This document shows, piece by piece, positions 43,511 through 52,700 of a DNA stretch of 64,000 nucleotides; position 1 is the first letter of the stretch, and each line of letters opens with the position of its first letter. The stretch is from DAITMV01 sp046318595 (GTDB lineage: Bacteria > Pseudomonadota > Gammaproteobacteria > Burkholderiales > Burkholderiaceae_B), in assembly GCA_046318595.1 (NCBI GenBank), contig JBKCTV010000091.1:143370-207369 (forward strand), read 5' to 3'. Position numbers and translations under genes: made by a program. The notes beneath the pieces are model-generated. The model did not search any database, was not told the origin of the DNA, and saw only the letters and a list, made by a program, of their open reading frames with translations.

Positions 43511-44212
43511 TCAATCGCGGTTATTGCCTGTGAACGCCATCAGCAATGACAGCAAGTTGACGAAAATATTGTAAATGTCTAGGTACACTGAAAGCGTTGC
43601 GGTGATGTAATTGGTTTCGCCGCCGTCCATGATGCGTTTCAGGTCGAACAGCAAGTACAGCGAGAACACACCGACGGCCATGGTCGAGATGGCTAGCGAT
43701 AAGGCCGGCAGCTTAAGAAAAATATTCGCCACGCTGGCGACGAGGAGCATGATTACGCCAACGAACAAGAATTTTCCCCAATTGGAAAAGTCTCTTTTTG
43801 TGACGCTGGCATAGCTCGCCAAACCGAAAAACACTCCGCCAGTGCCTAGCGCCGCGACGCCGATTAGGCTCGCGCCGTTTTCCAGGCCGAGGGCTACCGA
43901 CAGAATACGCGACAGCATCAAACCCATGAAGAAGGTGAAGCCCAGCAGCAAGACAACGCCCATACCGGAGTTTTTAGTGCGCTCGATCCCCCAGAAGAAA
44001 GCAAAGGCGATCGCCAGAAACGCCACGAAACCAATCACGGGGCTGCCGGCGAAGAAGTTGAAATTGAACTGCAAGCCGATATAGGCACCCAAAGCCGTCG
44101 GCAGCATCGACAATGCCAGTAACCAATACGTATTGCGAAGCACCTCGTTACGAACCGGTACGGTAGTGGCTGAACTGCTACGGCCGAAGTCGTAAGATTT
44201 CGTGTCTGCCAT
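43511..44212 (-). CDS. Bax inhibitor-1 family membrane protein (YccA-like)
   Basis: A 233-residue inner-membrane protein with seven hydrophobic helices and the BI-1 family C-terminus (SLYLLFDLKRIMDGGETNYI then TATLSVYLDIYNIFVNLLSL). E. coli YccA is a substrate and modulator of the FtsH protease; others in the family are pH-sensitive calcium channels. The N-terminal 20 residues are polar. It is transcribed opposite to its housekeeping neighbours. Confidence 0.9.
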   Translation of the reverse strand: MADTKSYDFGRSSSATTVPVRNEVLRNTYWLLALSMLPTALGAYIGLQFNFNFFAGSPVIGFVAFLAIAFAFFWGIERTKNSGMGVVLLLGFTFFMGLMLSRILSVALGLENGASLIGVAALGTGGVFFGLASYASVTKRDFSNWGKFLFVGVIMLLVASVANIFLKLPALSLAISTMAVGVFSLYLLFDLKRIMDGGETNYITATLSVYLDIYNIFVNLLSLLMAFTGNNRD

Positions 44213-44331
44213 GGAAGACTCCTAAGAAAAAAGGTTGCACTGTTGTAAACGTTTGTAAGACCGGCGTCAAGCAGTGAAAGTTTCAATTATTTAGGGACAG
44301 AAGAAAAACGATCACCGCGCGTTAAAGACGT

Positions 44332-44337
44332 TATAAT
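44332..44337 (+). promoter_or_regulatory. Likely ndk -10 box
   Basis: A perfect TATAAT, 41 bases upstream of the ndk ATG, in the gap between two divergent genes. The -35 region is not clear. Confidence 0.45.
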
Positions 44338-44377
44338 TTGCGGTTGTTCATTTTGCACTTTTATTGACGGAAACGCC

Positions 44378-44803
44378 ATGACTCTAGAACGTACTTTATC
44401 CATTATCAAGCCCGACGCAGTTGCCAAAAACGTCATCGGGCAAATTTACGCCCGTTTCGAAAACGCCGGGCTCAAAATCGTTGCTGCGCGCATGACGCAG
44501 CTGTCCCGTGCCGAGGCGGAAGGTTTTTATGCCGTTCACCGCGAGCGTCCTTTTTTCAAGGATCTGGTCGAGTTCATGATTTCTGGCCCGGTCATGATTC
44601 AGGCTCTCGAAGGCGAGGGGGCGATTTTAAAAAACCGTGATTTGATGGGCGCCACCGACCCCAAGAAAGCCGCCGCCGGGACCATTCGCGCCGACTTTGC
44701 CGATAGCATCGATGCGAATGCCGTGCATGGCTCCGACGCTGCCGAGACCGCTGCTGTCGAAATAGCGTATTTCTTCCCGGCACTGAACGTTTATTCGCGC
44801 TGA
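44378..44803 (+). CDS. ndk: Nucleoside diphosphate kinase
   Basis: The 141-residue enzyme transfers the gamma phosphate between nucleoside triphosphates and diphosphates. It begins MTLERTLSIIKPDAVAKNVI and contains the phospho-histidine motif NAVHGSDAAETA (His near 117). It is first in the run ndk-rlmN-pilW-rodZ-ispG-hisS-yfgM-bamB-der, typical of betaproteobacteria. Confidence 0.97.
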   Translation: MTLERTLSIIKPDAVAKNVIGQIYARFENAGLKIVAARMTQLSRAEAEGFYAVHRERPFFKDLVEFMISGPVMIQALEGEGAILKNRDLMGATDPKKAAAGTIRADFADSIDANAVHGSDAAETAAVEIAYFFPALNVYSR

Positions 44804-44817
44804 GGACTGAGCCGCCT

Positions 44818-45978
44818 GTGGATTTGCACTCGCCCGGTCATTCGCCTATCAATCTGCTGGGCTTGTCTTTGCCGCAGATGGAGGAGTTTTGTGCGCAAAT
44901 CGGCGAAAAGCCTTTTCGGGCACGTCAATTAGGGCACTGGATACATCGGGCGGGCGTTGCCGAGTTTGGGGAAATGACCGACCTGGCCAAGACTTTTCGT
45001 CAGAAACTGCCCGCGATGGCGGCCATCGAGGCACCGGCCATTTTGTCGGATCACACGGCGGCCGACGGTACCCGGAAGTGGCTCCTCGACGTCGGCGAAG
45101 GCGATGCGGTCGAAGCGGTTTTCATTCCTGAGTCAGGGCGCGGCACCTTGTGTATTTCTTCCCAGGCTGGCTGCGCGGTCAATTGCCGATTTTGCTCGAC
45201 CGGTAAACAGGGTTTTTCGCGCAACCTGTCGCCAGCCGAAATCGTCGGCCAACTCTGGCTGGCCAAGCGCCTGTTGACTGCTGCGCAGCACCAAGCCGCC
45301 GAGACCCCGCCCGATCGCATCATAACGAATGTGGTCATGATGGGAATGGGCGAGCCCTTGCTCAACTATGACGCTTTATTACCCGCTTTACAATTGATGC
45401 TGGACGACCGGGCTTATGGGCTGTCCAGGCGACGAGTAACGGTTTCCACGAGCGGCGTCGTGCCGTTCATGGACAGGTTGGCGGTCGAGTGCCCGGTGGC
45501 GCTCGCCGTTTCCCTCCATGCGCCCAACGATGCGCTACGGGACCAGTTGGTGCCGCTGAACAAGAAATACCCGTTGCGTATATTGCTGGCGGCGTGCGAA
45601 CGGTACCTGAATCACGCACCGCGCGATTTCATCACTTTCGAGTACGTGATGATCGATGGCGTCAATGATGCCGACCACCATATCGAAGAGTTGTTGGCGA
45701 TTGCCCGGCGCTTGCCTTGCAAATTCAACCTCATTCCGTTCAATCCTTTTCCCGGTTCCGGTCTCGAACGATCACCAGCTACGCGCATCAGCCGTTTCGT
45801 AGAGGTATTAAATGCCTCCGGCGTCGTGACGACGGTGCGCAAAACGCGTGGCGACGATATCGACGCCGCTTGTGGGCAACTGGCGGGCGATGTCAAGGAC
45901 CGGACGCGAATCGGTCAGCGGCTGGCTCGTCAGCAGCCGGTGAAGTTTCTCAAAACGATTGGTATATCGGACTCATGA
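44818..45978 (+). CDS. rlmN: Dual-specificity RNA methyltransferase RlmN
   Basis: A radical-SAM enzyme forming 2-methyladenosine at A2503 of 23S rRNA and at A37 of some tRNAs. The 386-residue protein carries the cluster motif CAVNCRFCSTGKQGF (three Cys) and a second catalytic Cys near the C-terminus (in GDDIDAACGQL). It starts at a GTG 15 bases after ndk. Its stop overlaps the pilW start. Confidence 0.95.
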   Translation: MDLHSPGHSPINLLGLSLPQMEEFCAQIGEKPFRARQLGHWIHRAGVAEFGEMTDLAKTFRQKLPAMAAIEAPAILSDHTAADGTRKWLLDVGEGDAVEAVFIPESGRGTLCISSQAGCAVNCRFCSTGKQGFSRNLSPAEIVGQLWLAKRLLTAAQHQAAETPPDRIITNVVMMGMGEPLLNYDALLPALQLMLDDRAYGLSRRRVTVSTSGVVPFMDRLAVECPVALAVSLHAPNDALRDQLVPLNKKYPLRILLAACERYLNHAPRDFITFEYVMIDGVNDADHHIEELLAIARRLPCKFNLIPFNPFPGSGLERSPATRISRFVEVLNASGVVTTVRKTRGDDIDAACGQLAGDVKDRTRIGQRLARQQPVKFLKTIGISDS

Positions 45979-46850
45979 AACCGAAAAACGTATCGAATGG
46001 GATGCAACGAACGCTGCGAGCCGCAGCTTGCATATTGTCTGTGGCGCTATTGACGGCTTGCGGCGGACCGATCGCGGCAAATAAAAAAACGCTTCCCCCA
46101 GCCGTGCCCACGTCTTCGGCCAATAGCAACGATAGTTTTTTCCCGGCGGGCGCCGCATCGGGAAATAAAACGAACGAGCGGTCGAACCGGGCCGACGCAC
46201 GCGTCCAGTTGGCCAGTGCCTACCTGGCGGACGGTAATTATGCGATTGCCTTGGAAGAGGCCAAAAAAGCGGTCCACATCGATCCTGCCAATCCCAGTGC
46301 GCATGCGATTCTAGCGCTTGCCTACAAGCTGCTTGGCGACCGCAGTTCGGCGCGGCAGGCTTTCGTGCAGGCGACCAAGCTGGCGCCCGATGACGTGGAC
46401 CTGGCCAGCAATTATGGTGTTTTCCTCTGCGAAACAGGTCAAACGCAGCTTGGTATCGAAACCGTACTGAAGGGTTTGAAGAATCCGCTTTATCCACGCA
46501 AGGCGAGGCTTTTGCAGATGGCGGGTGTTTGTGCGCAGAATGCCGGTCAGTGGAAACAGGCAGAACAACTCTTCACGCAGTCTTTCGCTTATGAGCCAAA
46601 TAATGTATTTTCTTTGCAGCAGTTGTTTGAAAATCTCTTAAAACAAAATAAATTAAATGATGCGCGTAATGTGCTGAACGCGCTAAAAACGCAAACCGAC
46701 GTTACTGCCGAGTGGTTATGGCTGTCTGCTCGTCTGGAGCATCGTGCGGGCGCACGCGACACGGCGCAGCGGACGCTGTCTGCGTTAATCGAGCGTTTTC
46801 CGGACTCTCCTGAAGCGTCCAAGGCGCGAGAAGGATTAAAAAATGAGTGA
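45975..46850 (+). CDS. pilW: Type IV pilus biogenesis lipoprotein, TPR protein
   Basis: From the ATG at 45975, 291 residues begin with a lipoprotein signal (ILSVALLTACGG, Cys near 26). TPR repeats follow (LASAYLADGNYAIALEEAKK, AHAILALAYKLLGDRSSARQ). PilF/PilW is the pilotin that helps assemble the type IV pilus secretin PilQ in the outer membrane. It overlaps rlmN and rodZ by a few bases, so the genes are co-translated. The gene order is characteristic of beta- and gammaproteobacteria. Confidence 0.9.
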   Translation: MKPKNVSNGMQRTLRAAACILSVALLTACGGPIAANKKTLPPAVPTSSANSNDSFFPAGAASGNKTNERSNRADARVQLASAYLADGNYAIALEEAKKAVHIDPANPSAHAILALAYKLLGDRSSARQAFVQATKLAPDDVDLASNYGVFLCETGQTQLGIETVLKGLKNPLYPRKARLLQMAGVCAQNAGQWKQAEQLFTQSFAYEPNNVFSLQQLFENLLKQNKLNDARNVLNALKTQTDVTAEWLWLSARLEHRAGARDTAQRTLSALIERFPDSPEASKAREGLKNE

Positions 46851-48237
46851 ACCGAATTCCATCCGAGATATGTACCCCGAGCCTGAGGATTTTTTTCCGC
46901 CAGCCCGTTCGCTACCTGCCACGCTGAAAGTCGTCGAGGGTGGTGGATCCGTGGCGCAGTTAAAGATTAGGCGCGAACGCATGGGTTTATCGGTCGGCGA
47001 CGTTTGCAGTCGGCTGAAAATGACGCCGCGTCAGATCCACGCCATGGAAAACGGTAGTACCGAAGGCCTGCCGCCCGGGGGGTATGCGCGCGCCTTTGTC
47101 AAAAGCTATGCGCGGCTCTTGGAGCTGGATCCGGACGCGGTTGCATCCGCTTTGCTGGGTAGCCTCGAGGAGTCGCCGATCCATACCGAGTTTCCAATCA
47201 ACAACAAGTTTCAGCGACGCGCGTCGGCCGACGAAATCGAAATTCGGATGCCGTCCGAGCAGCCTGCATCGGCAACGCCGCAGCGCAGTACCAGTGCCAG
47301 TGACGGGTTTGGGGGGCAGATCCACGATGGTCTTTCGCGCGCGGTGCTCGTCCTGGCATTGCTTGGTGGACTTGGTCTTGCCGGGTATCGATGGGGCCAG
47401 GATGCGCTGGCATTCGCTCAGGAGCAATGGCTGCTTTGGCAAACGCAAGCGCAAACGGCAACGCCGGAGCTGAGTATCGCACAGTCCATGCCACCCGAAA
47501 CCAACGTCGCTCCCGCCAATCTTGAGACTGCCGAATCAGCGGCAGAGCAGCTGGCCCAGGCCGAGCCGCTGCCGACGCCGTCCGTTGGCGCCGATGAAAC
47601 CCTTGTGTCGAGTACCGTCGCTTATGACCCTAGGTTGGCCGCCGCCGAGACCGGTGATCGTTTCGGCAACAGTGCAATCCCAGCCAAAAAAGCACTGGCT
47701 GATGTGGCAGCTTTTAAAAACGATGCGTCATCGGGAACTGTGCGTGGCGTGGTTTCTGGTGCCAGTGGCGATATGGCCGAGCCCGCTCCCGACACTGCGG
47801 CAGGCCGCACCAGAACCACGCTCGTTGGCGTGAAGGCGGAGCCCAAACCGCCACCTTATAATTCCAGAATAGTCGGCGATGATATATCGGCGGCATCGCC
47901 GTCGGCTTCAGCGGCGGTGGCCGCTTCACCGGTTATTTCTCCAATGGCACCTGCTGTCTCCAATCCTGGCACGCCATCGGGGGCGCTTGGTTCGGGCCGG
48001 CCGCCATCCTTGCGCATGACCTTCTACGAACGATGCTGGGTAACGGTGCGGGATCGAAACGGCAATGTCCTGCTATCGCAAATGAACGATCCCGGCACTG
48101 AAAAAGTGGTCGAAGGCAAGGGCCCATTCAAAGTCATTCTGGGAAATGCCCACGAAGTCAAAGTCAGACATCGCGGAAAAATCGTCGATCTTGCGCCTTA
48201 TATTCGGGAGGATGTGGCGCGGGTAACGCTCGACTGA
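46843..48237 (+). CDS. rodZ: Cytoskeletal membrane protein RodZ
   Basis: The 464-residue protein has an N-terminal Cro-type helix-turn-helix (about 30-100, LKIRRERMGLSVGDVCSRLK), a single membrane helix (about 167-185, VLVLALLGGLGLAGYRWG), a long Ala/Pro/Ser linker and a C-terminal periplasmic domain (LRMTFYERCWVTVRDRNGNV). RodZ tethers MreB filaments to the membrane and maintains rod shape. It overlaps pilW by eight bases and precedes ispG by five. Confidence 0.9.
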   Translation: MSEPNSIRDMYPEPEDFFPPARSLPATLKVVEGGGSVAQLKIRRERMGLSVGDVCSRLKMTPRQIHAMENGSTEGLPPGGYARAFVKSYARLLELDPDAVASALLGSLEESPIHTEFPINNKFQRRASADEIEIRMPSEQPASATPQRSTSASDGFGGQIHDGLSRAVLVLALLGGLGLAGYRWGQDALAFAQEQWLLWQTQAQTATPELSIAQSMPPETNVAPANLETAESAAEQLAQAEPLPTPSVGADETLVSSTVAYDPRLAAAETGDRFGNSAIPAKKALADVAAFKNDASSGTVRGVVSGASGDMAEPAPDTAAGRTRTTLVGVKAEPKPPPYNSRIVGDDISAASPSASAAVAASPVISPMAPAVSNPGTPSGALGSGRPPSLRMTFYERCWVTVRDRNGNVLLSQMNDPGTEKVVEGKGPFKVILGNAHEVKVRHRGKIVDLAPYIREDVARVTLD

Positions 48238-48242
48238 ACGTC

Positions 48243-49517
48243 ATGCTGTTCGATAGTCCCTTAGACAGCCAGGCATCTCCCCGTCGGCCCACCCGTTCGG
48301 TCGCCGTTCGCTGGGCCGGCCAAACGATCGCGATTGGTGGCGCGCATCCGATTGCGGTGCAATCAATGACGAATACCGACACGGCCGACGTGATCGCCAC
48401 TGCCATTCAGGTCAAAGCGTTGGCCCAGGCTGGTTCCGAACTCGTTCGTATCACGGTGAATAACGCCGAATCGGCACGTGCCGTCCCGGCGATTCGTGAG
48501 CAGTTGGACCGCATGGGTGTCTCTGTCCCCTTGATCGGCGATTTTCATTACAACGGCCATGTCTTGCTGGTCGAGCATCCCGAATGCGCACAGGCTTTGT
48601 CCAAATACCGGATCAATCCCGGAAACATCGGGTCAGCGCGAAACCGCGACAACAATTTCGCCCGCATGATCGAGGTGGCTTGTCGTTATGAAAAGCCTGT
48701 CCGCATCGGTGTCAACTGGGGCAGCCTCGATCAGGCTTTATTGGCCAGACTGATGGACGAGAACGCGACAAGACCCGTGCCGCTCGAAGGGCGGCAGGTC
48801 ATGTACGCCGCTTTGGTCGGGTCGGCTATTGAAAATGCTGTAGCCGCAGAGCAGATTGGTTTGCCTGGCGATCGCATCGTTCTGTCCTGCAAGGTCAGTC
48901 AAGTGCAGGATCTCATCGCGGTTTATCGTGAACTGTCGGCGCGTTGCGACTATCCCTTGCATTTGGGTTTGACCGAGGCGGGCATGGGCAGCAAGGGGGT
49001 AGTGGCGTCGACCGCCGCGCTCGCGGTTCTGCTGCAGACGGGGATCGGCGATACGATCCGCATTTCTTTGACGCCAGAGCCTGGCGGCGACCGGGCCCGC
49101 GAAGTCGTGGTTGGACAAGAAATTTTGCAGTCGTTGGGCCTGCGGGCGTTTACGCCGCAGGTCGTGGCCTGTCCTGGTTGTGGACGTACGACCAGCACTG
49201 TTTTTCAGACACTGGCCGACAAGATTCAAACTTATCTGCGAGAACAGATGCCGATCTGGAAAACCCGTTATCCGGGCGTGGAGGCCATGCAAGTGGCGGT
49301 CATGGGCTGTGTGGTCAACGGCCCCGGCGAAAGTAGACACGCCAACATTGGCATTTCCCTGCCTGGCACGGGCGAAGCGCCCGCAGCCCCGGTGTTTATC
49401 GACGGCGCCAGGGCGATCACTCTCAAAGGCGAGCGCATCGCCGAAGAGTTTCAACAGCTGGTCGACGATTATGTGGCGCGTCGTTATGGTGCCAACGGGC
49501 AAAAACTTTCGATATAA
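48243..49517 (+). CDS. ispG: 4-hydroxy-3-methylbut-2-enyl diphosphate synthase
   Basis: Seventh enzyme of the MEP isoprenoid pathway. The 424 residues contain VQSMTNTDTADV, GDFHYNGHVLL, RINPGNIGS, the 4Fe-4S ligands in ACPGCGRTTS with a third in MGCVVNGPGES, and the extra insertion common in betaproteobacteria. It starts at the ATG, five bases after rodZ. Confidence 0.96.
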   Translation: MLFDSPLDSQASPRRPTRSVAVRWAGQTIAIGGAHPIAVQSMTNTDTADVIATAIQVKALAQAGSELVRITVNNAESARAVPAIREQLDRMGVSVPLIGDFHYNGHVLLVEHPECAQALSKYRINPGNIGSARNRDNNFARMIEVACRYEKPVRIGVNWGSLDQALLARLMDENATRPVPLEGRQVMYAALVGSAIENAVAAEQIGLPGDRIVLSCKVSQVQDLIAVYRELSARCDYPLHLGLTEAGMGSKGVVASTAALAVLLQTGIGDTIRISLTPEPGGDRAREVVVGQEILQSLGLRAFTPQVVACPGCGRTTSTVFQTLADKIQTYLREQMPIWKTRYPGVEAMQVAVMGCVVNGPGESRHANIGISLPGTGEAPAAPVFIDGARAITLKGERIAEEFQQLVDDYVARRYGANGQKLSI

Positions 49518-49568
49518 GCGACAATAGCGGGTTACCGCTGATGCTTACACTGAACACTTATTCAAACC

Positions 49569-50924
49569 ATGAACTCATCGAGTGATTTGCCTGCCGGCAA
49601 CCCGCCGGCTCTGCCGGCGGAAACCCGCGCTGCCAGACGGTTACGCGCCGTCAAAGGCATGAACGATATTCTGCCGAACGAATGCGCGGTCTGGGAACGG
49701 CTGGAGATGACCGTTCGCGACTGGCTGCGCAGCTATGGTTATCGCGGTATCCGAACGCCCGTGCTGGAGCATACAGCGCTGTTTCAACGCGGTATCGGGG
49801 CAGTGACAGATATCGTCGAAAAAGAAATGTTCAGTTTTACTGACCGCCTCAATGGCGACGAATTGAGCTTGCGGCCCGAGTTCACGGCCGGCATCGCCCG
49901 CGCCGCCGTCGAGCACAACCTCACCTATAACGCACCGCAACGCTTGTTTTCGATCGGCCCGGTGTTTCGTCATGAACGGCCGCAGCGTGGCCGTTATCGC
50001 CAGTTTCATCAGTTGAACGTCGAAGCCCTGGGCATGCATGGGCCTGACATCGACGCGGAAATGATCGTGATGTTGAGCCGTTTGTGGATCGAGCTCGGTT
50101 TGGAAGACGTTCGCCTGGAAATCAACTGCCTGGGAACCCCGATCGAGCGGCAGGCACACCGTGCCGCGTTGATCGAATATTTTACGGCGAATATCGATTT
50201 GCTTGACGAGGATGCGCAGCGGCGGCTGCATAGCAACCCTCTGCGCATCCTCGATACCAAAAACCCGGCAATGCAGATTCTGGTGGAGCGCGCCCCCCGG
50301 CTGAGCAGCTTTTTGCAAGTCGACAGCGGCAGGCACTTCGAGCAGGTGCAGCGCTTACTAAAAGATGCGGGAATTCTTTTCACCATCAATCCGCGTCTGG
50401 TCCGTGGTCTGGACTATTACAACCTGACGGTATTCGAGTGGGTCACCGAAAAGCTGGGTGCACAAGGAACGATTTGCGGCGGTGGGCGTTATGACGGCTT
50501 ACTGGAGCTGTTGGGCGGCAAACCCACGGCGGCGATCGGCTTCGCGATCGGGTTGGAGCGGCTGCTCGAACTCTGGCAGGATGCCGGTCAGGAAGAGGAC
50601 GAGGCCGACACCGATGTCTACGTCGTTTATCAGAACGAGGCTGCCCAAAGGCGTGCCTTCACGCTGGCCGAGCAGCTCCGGGATGGCGGTTTGAATGTCA
50701 TTCTGCATGTTGGCGGTGGCGGTCTCAAGACTCAGATGAAACGGGCCGATGCCAGTGGCGCGATGCTGGCCGTCATCCTCGGCGAAGAGGAGCTGAGCAA
50801 AGGCGAAGCCACGGTCAAGGTGCTGCGCGGCGGTGAGTCGCGCCAGTTGACCTTGAGTCAGGATGGCCTGGCTGAAAGCCTATACGATTTATTGTTTACC
50901 ACCGACGAGGATGACGATGAGTAG
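49569..50924 (+). CDS. hisS: Histidyl-tRNA synthetase
   Basis: A class II aminoacyl-tRNA synthetase of 451 residues. Class motifs are seen: motif 1 (GYRGIRTPVLEHTALF), motif 2 (FSIGPVFRHERPQRGRYRQF) and motif 3 (AIGFAIGLERLLEL), and histidine-specific LVRGLDYYNLTVFEW and GGGRYDGL. The first 25 residues are a Pro/Ala-rich extension and the C-terminus is Asp/Glu-rich. The last eight bases overlap the start of yfgM. Confidence 0.96.
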   Translation: MNSSSDLPAGNPPALPAETRAARRLRAVKGMNDILPNECAVWERLEMTVRDWLRSYGYRGIRTPVLEHTALFQRGIGAVTDIVEKEMFSFTDRLNGDELSLRPEFTAGIARAAVEHNLTYNAPQRLFSIGPVFRHERPQRGRYRQFHQLNVEALGMHGPDIDAEMIVMLSRLWIELGLEDVRLEINCLGTPIERQAHRAALIEYFTANIDLLDEDAQRRLHSNPLRILDTKNPAMQILVERAPRLSSFLQVDSGRHFEQVQRLLKDAGILFTINPRLVRGLDYYNLTVFEWVTEKLGAQGTICGGGRYDGLLELLGGKPTAAIGFAIGLERLLELWQDAGQEEDEADTDVYVVYQNEAAQRRAFTLAEQLRDGGLNVILHVGGGGLKTQMKRADASGAMLAVILGEEELSKGEATVKVLRGGESRQLTLSQDGLAESLYDLLFTTDEDDDE

Positions 50925-51549
50925 TCTCGGTCTCGACGAGCAAGAGCAGCTCGATAATTTGCGCGATTTCTGGCGGCGGTACGGCACGGCCATCGTTCTT
51001 CTGACGACCCTGGTCTTGGCTGGTTTTGCCCTCAAAAACGGTTGGGCCTGGTGGGAAAGACGCGAAGCGGCGCAGGCAGCCGTCGTGTTCGAGAAAATCG
51101 AAAAGGCACTGGGCGACAAGAACGTAGCGCAGGTCAAGGCTTCTTCCGCGACGCTGCTGGAAAATCATAAGCGTTCGACGTATGCCCAGCGTGGCGCTTT
51201 GTTGGCCGCCAAGGCGTTTTACGAGGCGGGCGATCGACGGTCGGCGCAGGCGCAGTTGCAATGGGTGGTCGACCATGCTAAAGATCCCGAATATGCCGCC
51301 GTGGCCCGCATCCGCTTGGCCGGTGTGCTACTCGACGATGGTCAGATCGAGTCTGCGTTGAAACTGTTGCAAACCGATGTTCCCGCGCCCTACAAAGCCT
51401 TGCTCGATGATCGGAAAGGCGATGTCCTCGTCGCCAAAAATGATGCTGCGGGCGCGCGTCAGGCGTATACGCAGGCACTGGCTGGGCTGGATGATCGCCA
51501 TCCCTGGCGGCCCGTCGTACAGATGAAAATGGAATCTTTACCGCAATGA
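50917..51549 (+). CDS. yfgM: YfgM family membrane-anchored TPR protein (ancillary SecYEG translocon subunit)
   Basis: From the ATG at 50917, 210 residues: a short cytoplasmic N-terminus, one membrane helix (about 22-42, GTAIVLLTTLVLAGFALK), and periplasmic TPR-like helices. YfgM interacts with SecYEG and the chaperone PpiD. Start chosen over the upstream in-frame ones because the hisS-yfgM overlap is then minimal. It overlaps bamB by four bases. Confidence 0.9.
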   Translation: MSSLGLDEQEQLDNLRDFWRRYGTAIVLLTTLVLAGFALKNGWAWWERREAAQAAVVFEKIEKALGDKNVAQVKASSATLLENHKRSTYAQRGALLAAKAFYEAGDRRSAQAQLQWVVDHAKDPEYAAVARIRLAGVLLDDGQIESALKLLQTDVPAPYKALLDDRKGDVLVAKNDAAGARQAYTQALAGLDDRHPWRPVVQMKMESLPQ

Positions 51550-52700
51550 AGCTGTTATCGATCGGGTTGGCGCTCGTTTTTCTGGTTGCCGGGACGGGCT
51601 GCAGTACGCTGCGTTCGATCAATCCTTTTGCCTCTCCCGAGTTTCTGCCGGTCAAGCTTGAAACATTCGCCGCTACCTTGCAGCCTCGGCAACTTTGGAA
51701 AAGCAGGCTCAAAAGTTCGAAAAGCGGTTATTTTCAACCGGCGATCCATGATGGTGTGCTGTACGCCGCAGCAGCTGACGGCACTGTTGCCGCTTTCAGC
51801 TTGAGCGATGGCCGCGCCTTGTGGAGAGTCGAGCTGAAGACGAACCTGGCTGCGGGTGTGACGGCCGGACCTGCCGGTCTGGTCGTGGTCGCCGAAAAAG
51901 GTGAGTTGATCGTCTTGGATACTCATGGCGCGCTCCGGTGGCGGGTGGCGGTCGGTAGCCAGGTTTATACGCAACCGGCCTGGGGCGATAATTTATTACT
52001 GGTCAAAACGGGCGACAGCCGCCTGCTGGCGCTCGACGCCGACAGCGGCGCGCGGCGTTGGGTGTATGCCCGGCCCGCGCCTGCGCTGACCTTGCGAGCC
52101 GCTGAGCCCGTCGTCATCCGCGACGGCTTGGTCATCGCGGGCTTCAGCGGTGGCAAGATGGTGGCGCTGACTTTGGCCACGGGCGCTTTACGTTGGGAGG
52201 CGACGGTGGCCAATCCCAAGGGTGCCACAGAAATCGAACGCATCGCGGATGTCAGCGGCGCGCCGCTTTTGAGCGGCCGCGAAGTCTGCGTCACAACGTT
52301 TCAAGGGCGGCTCGGTTGTTTCGATGTTGTTACTGGTAATGCGCTCTGGACGCGACCGTTTTCGTCGCCGGTTGGCTTGGCAGGCGACGATCGTCTGCTC
52401 GTTGCGCCTGACGAAAAAGGTCTGGTCGCGGCCTTTGCTCAGGACAGCGGCACGAGCATCTGGAAGGTGGCGGTCTTCGAGCGTCGGCAACCCTCTTTGC
52501 CCGTGCTGACGAGCCGCTCGGTGATTACCGGCGACTTCGAAGGATATCTCCATTGGCTGAGCCGTGAGGACGGCAGAATGCAGGCTCGGCTGCGCCCGGA
52601 CGATACGCCTCTGGCAGGTTCTATGGTATTGCACAACGGCCGATTGTACGGTCAGACGCGTGGCGGGGCGATTTTCGCTATTGAAGTGGATGAAACATGA
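51546..52700 (+). CDS. bamB: Outer membrane assembly lipoprotein BamB
   Basis: A 384-residue lipoprotein (lipobox VAGTGCS, Cys near 19) with a PQQ-type eight-bladed beta-propeller (repeats such as GTVAAFSLSDGRALWRVEL and GELIVLDTHGALRWRVAVG). BamB helps BamA insert beta-barrel proteins, presumably including the T3SS secretin. It overlaps yfgM and der. Confidence 0.94.
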   Translation: MKLLSIGLALVFLVAGTGCSTLRSINPFASPEFLPVKLETFAATLQPRQLWKSRLKSSKSGYFQPAIHDGVLYAAAADGTVAAFSLSDGRALWRVELKTNLAAGVTAGPAGLVVVAEKGELIVLDTHGALRWRVAVGSQVYTQPAWGDNLLLVKTGDSRLLALDADSGARRWVYARPAPALTLRAAEPVVIRDGLVIAGFSGGKMVALTLATGALRWEATVANPKGATEIERIADVSGAPLLSGREVCVTTFQGRLGCFDVVTGNALWTRPFSSPVGLAGDDRLLVAPDEKGLVAAFAQDSGTSIWKVAVFERRQPSLPVLTSRSVITGDFEGYLHWLSREDGRMQARLRPDDTPLAGSMVLHNGRLYGQTRGGAIFAIEVDET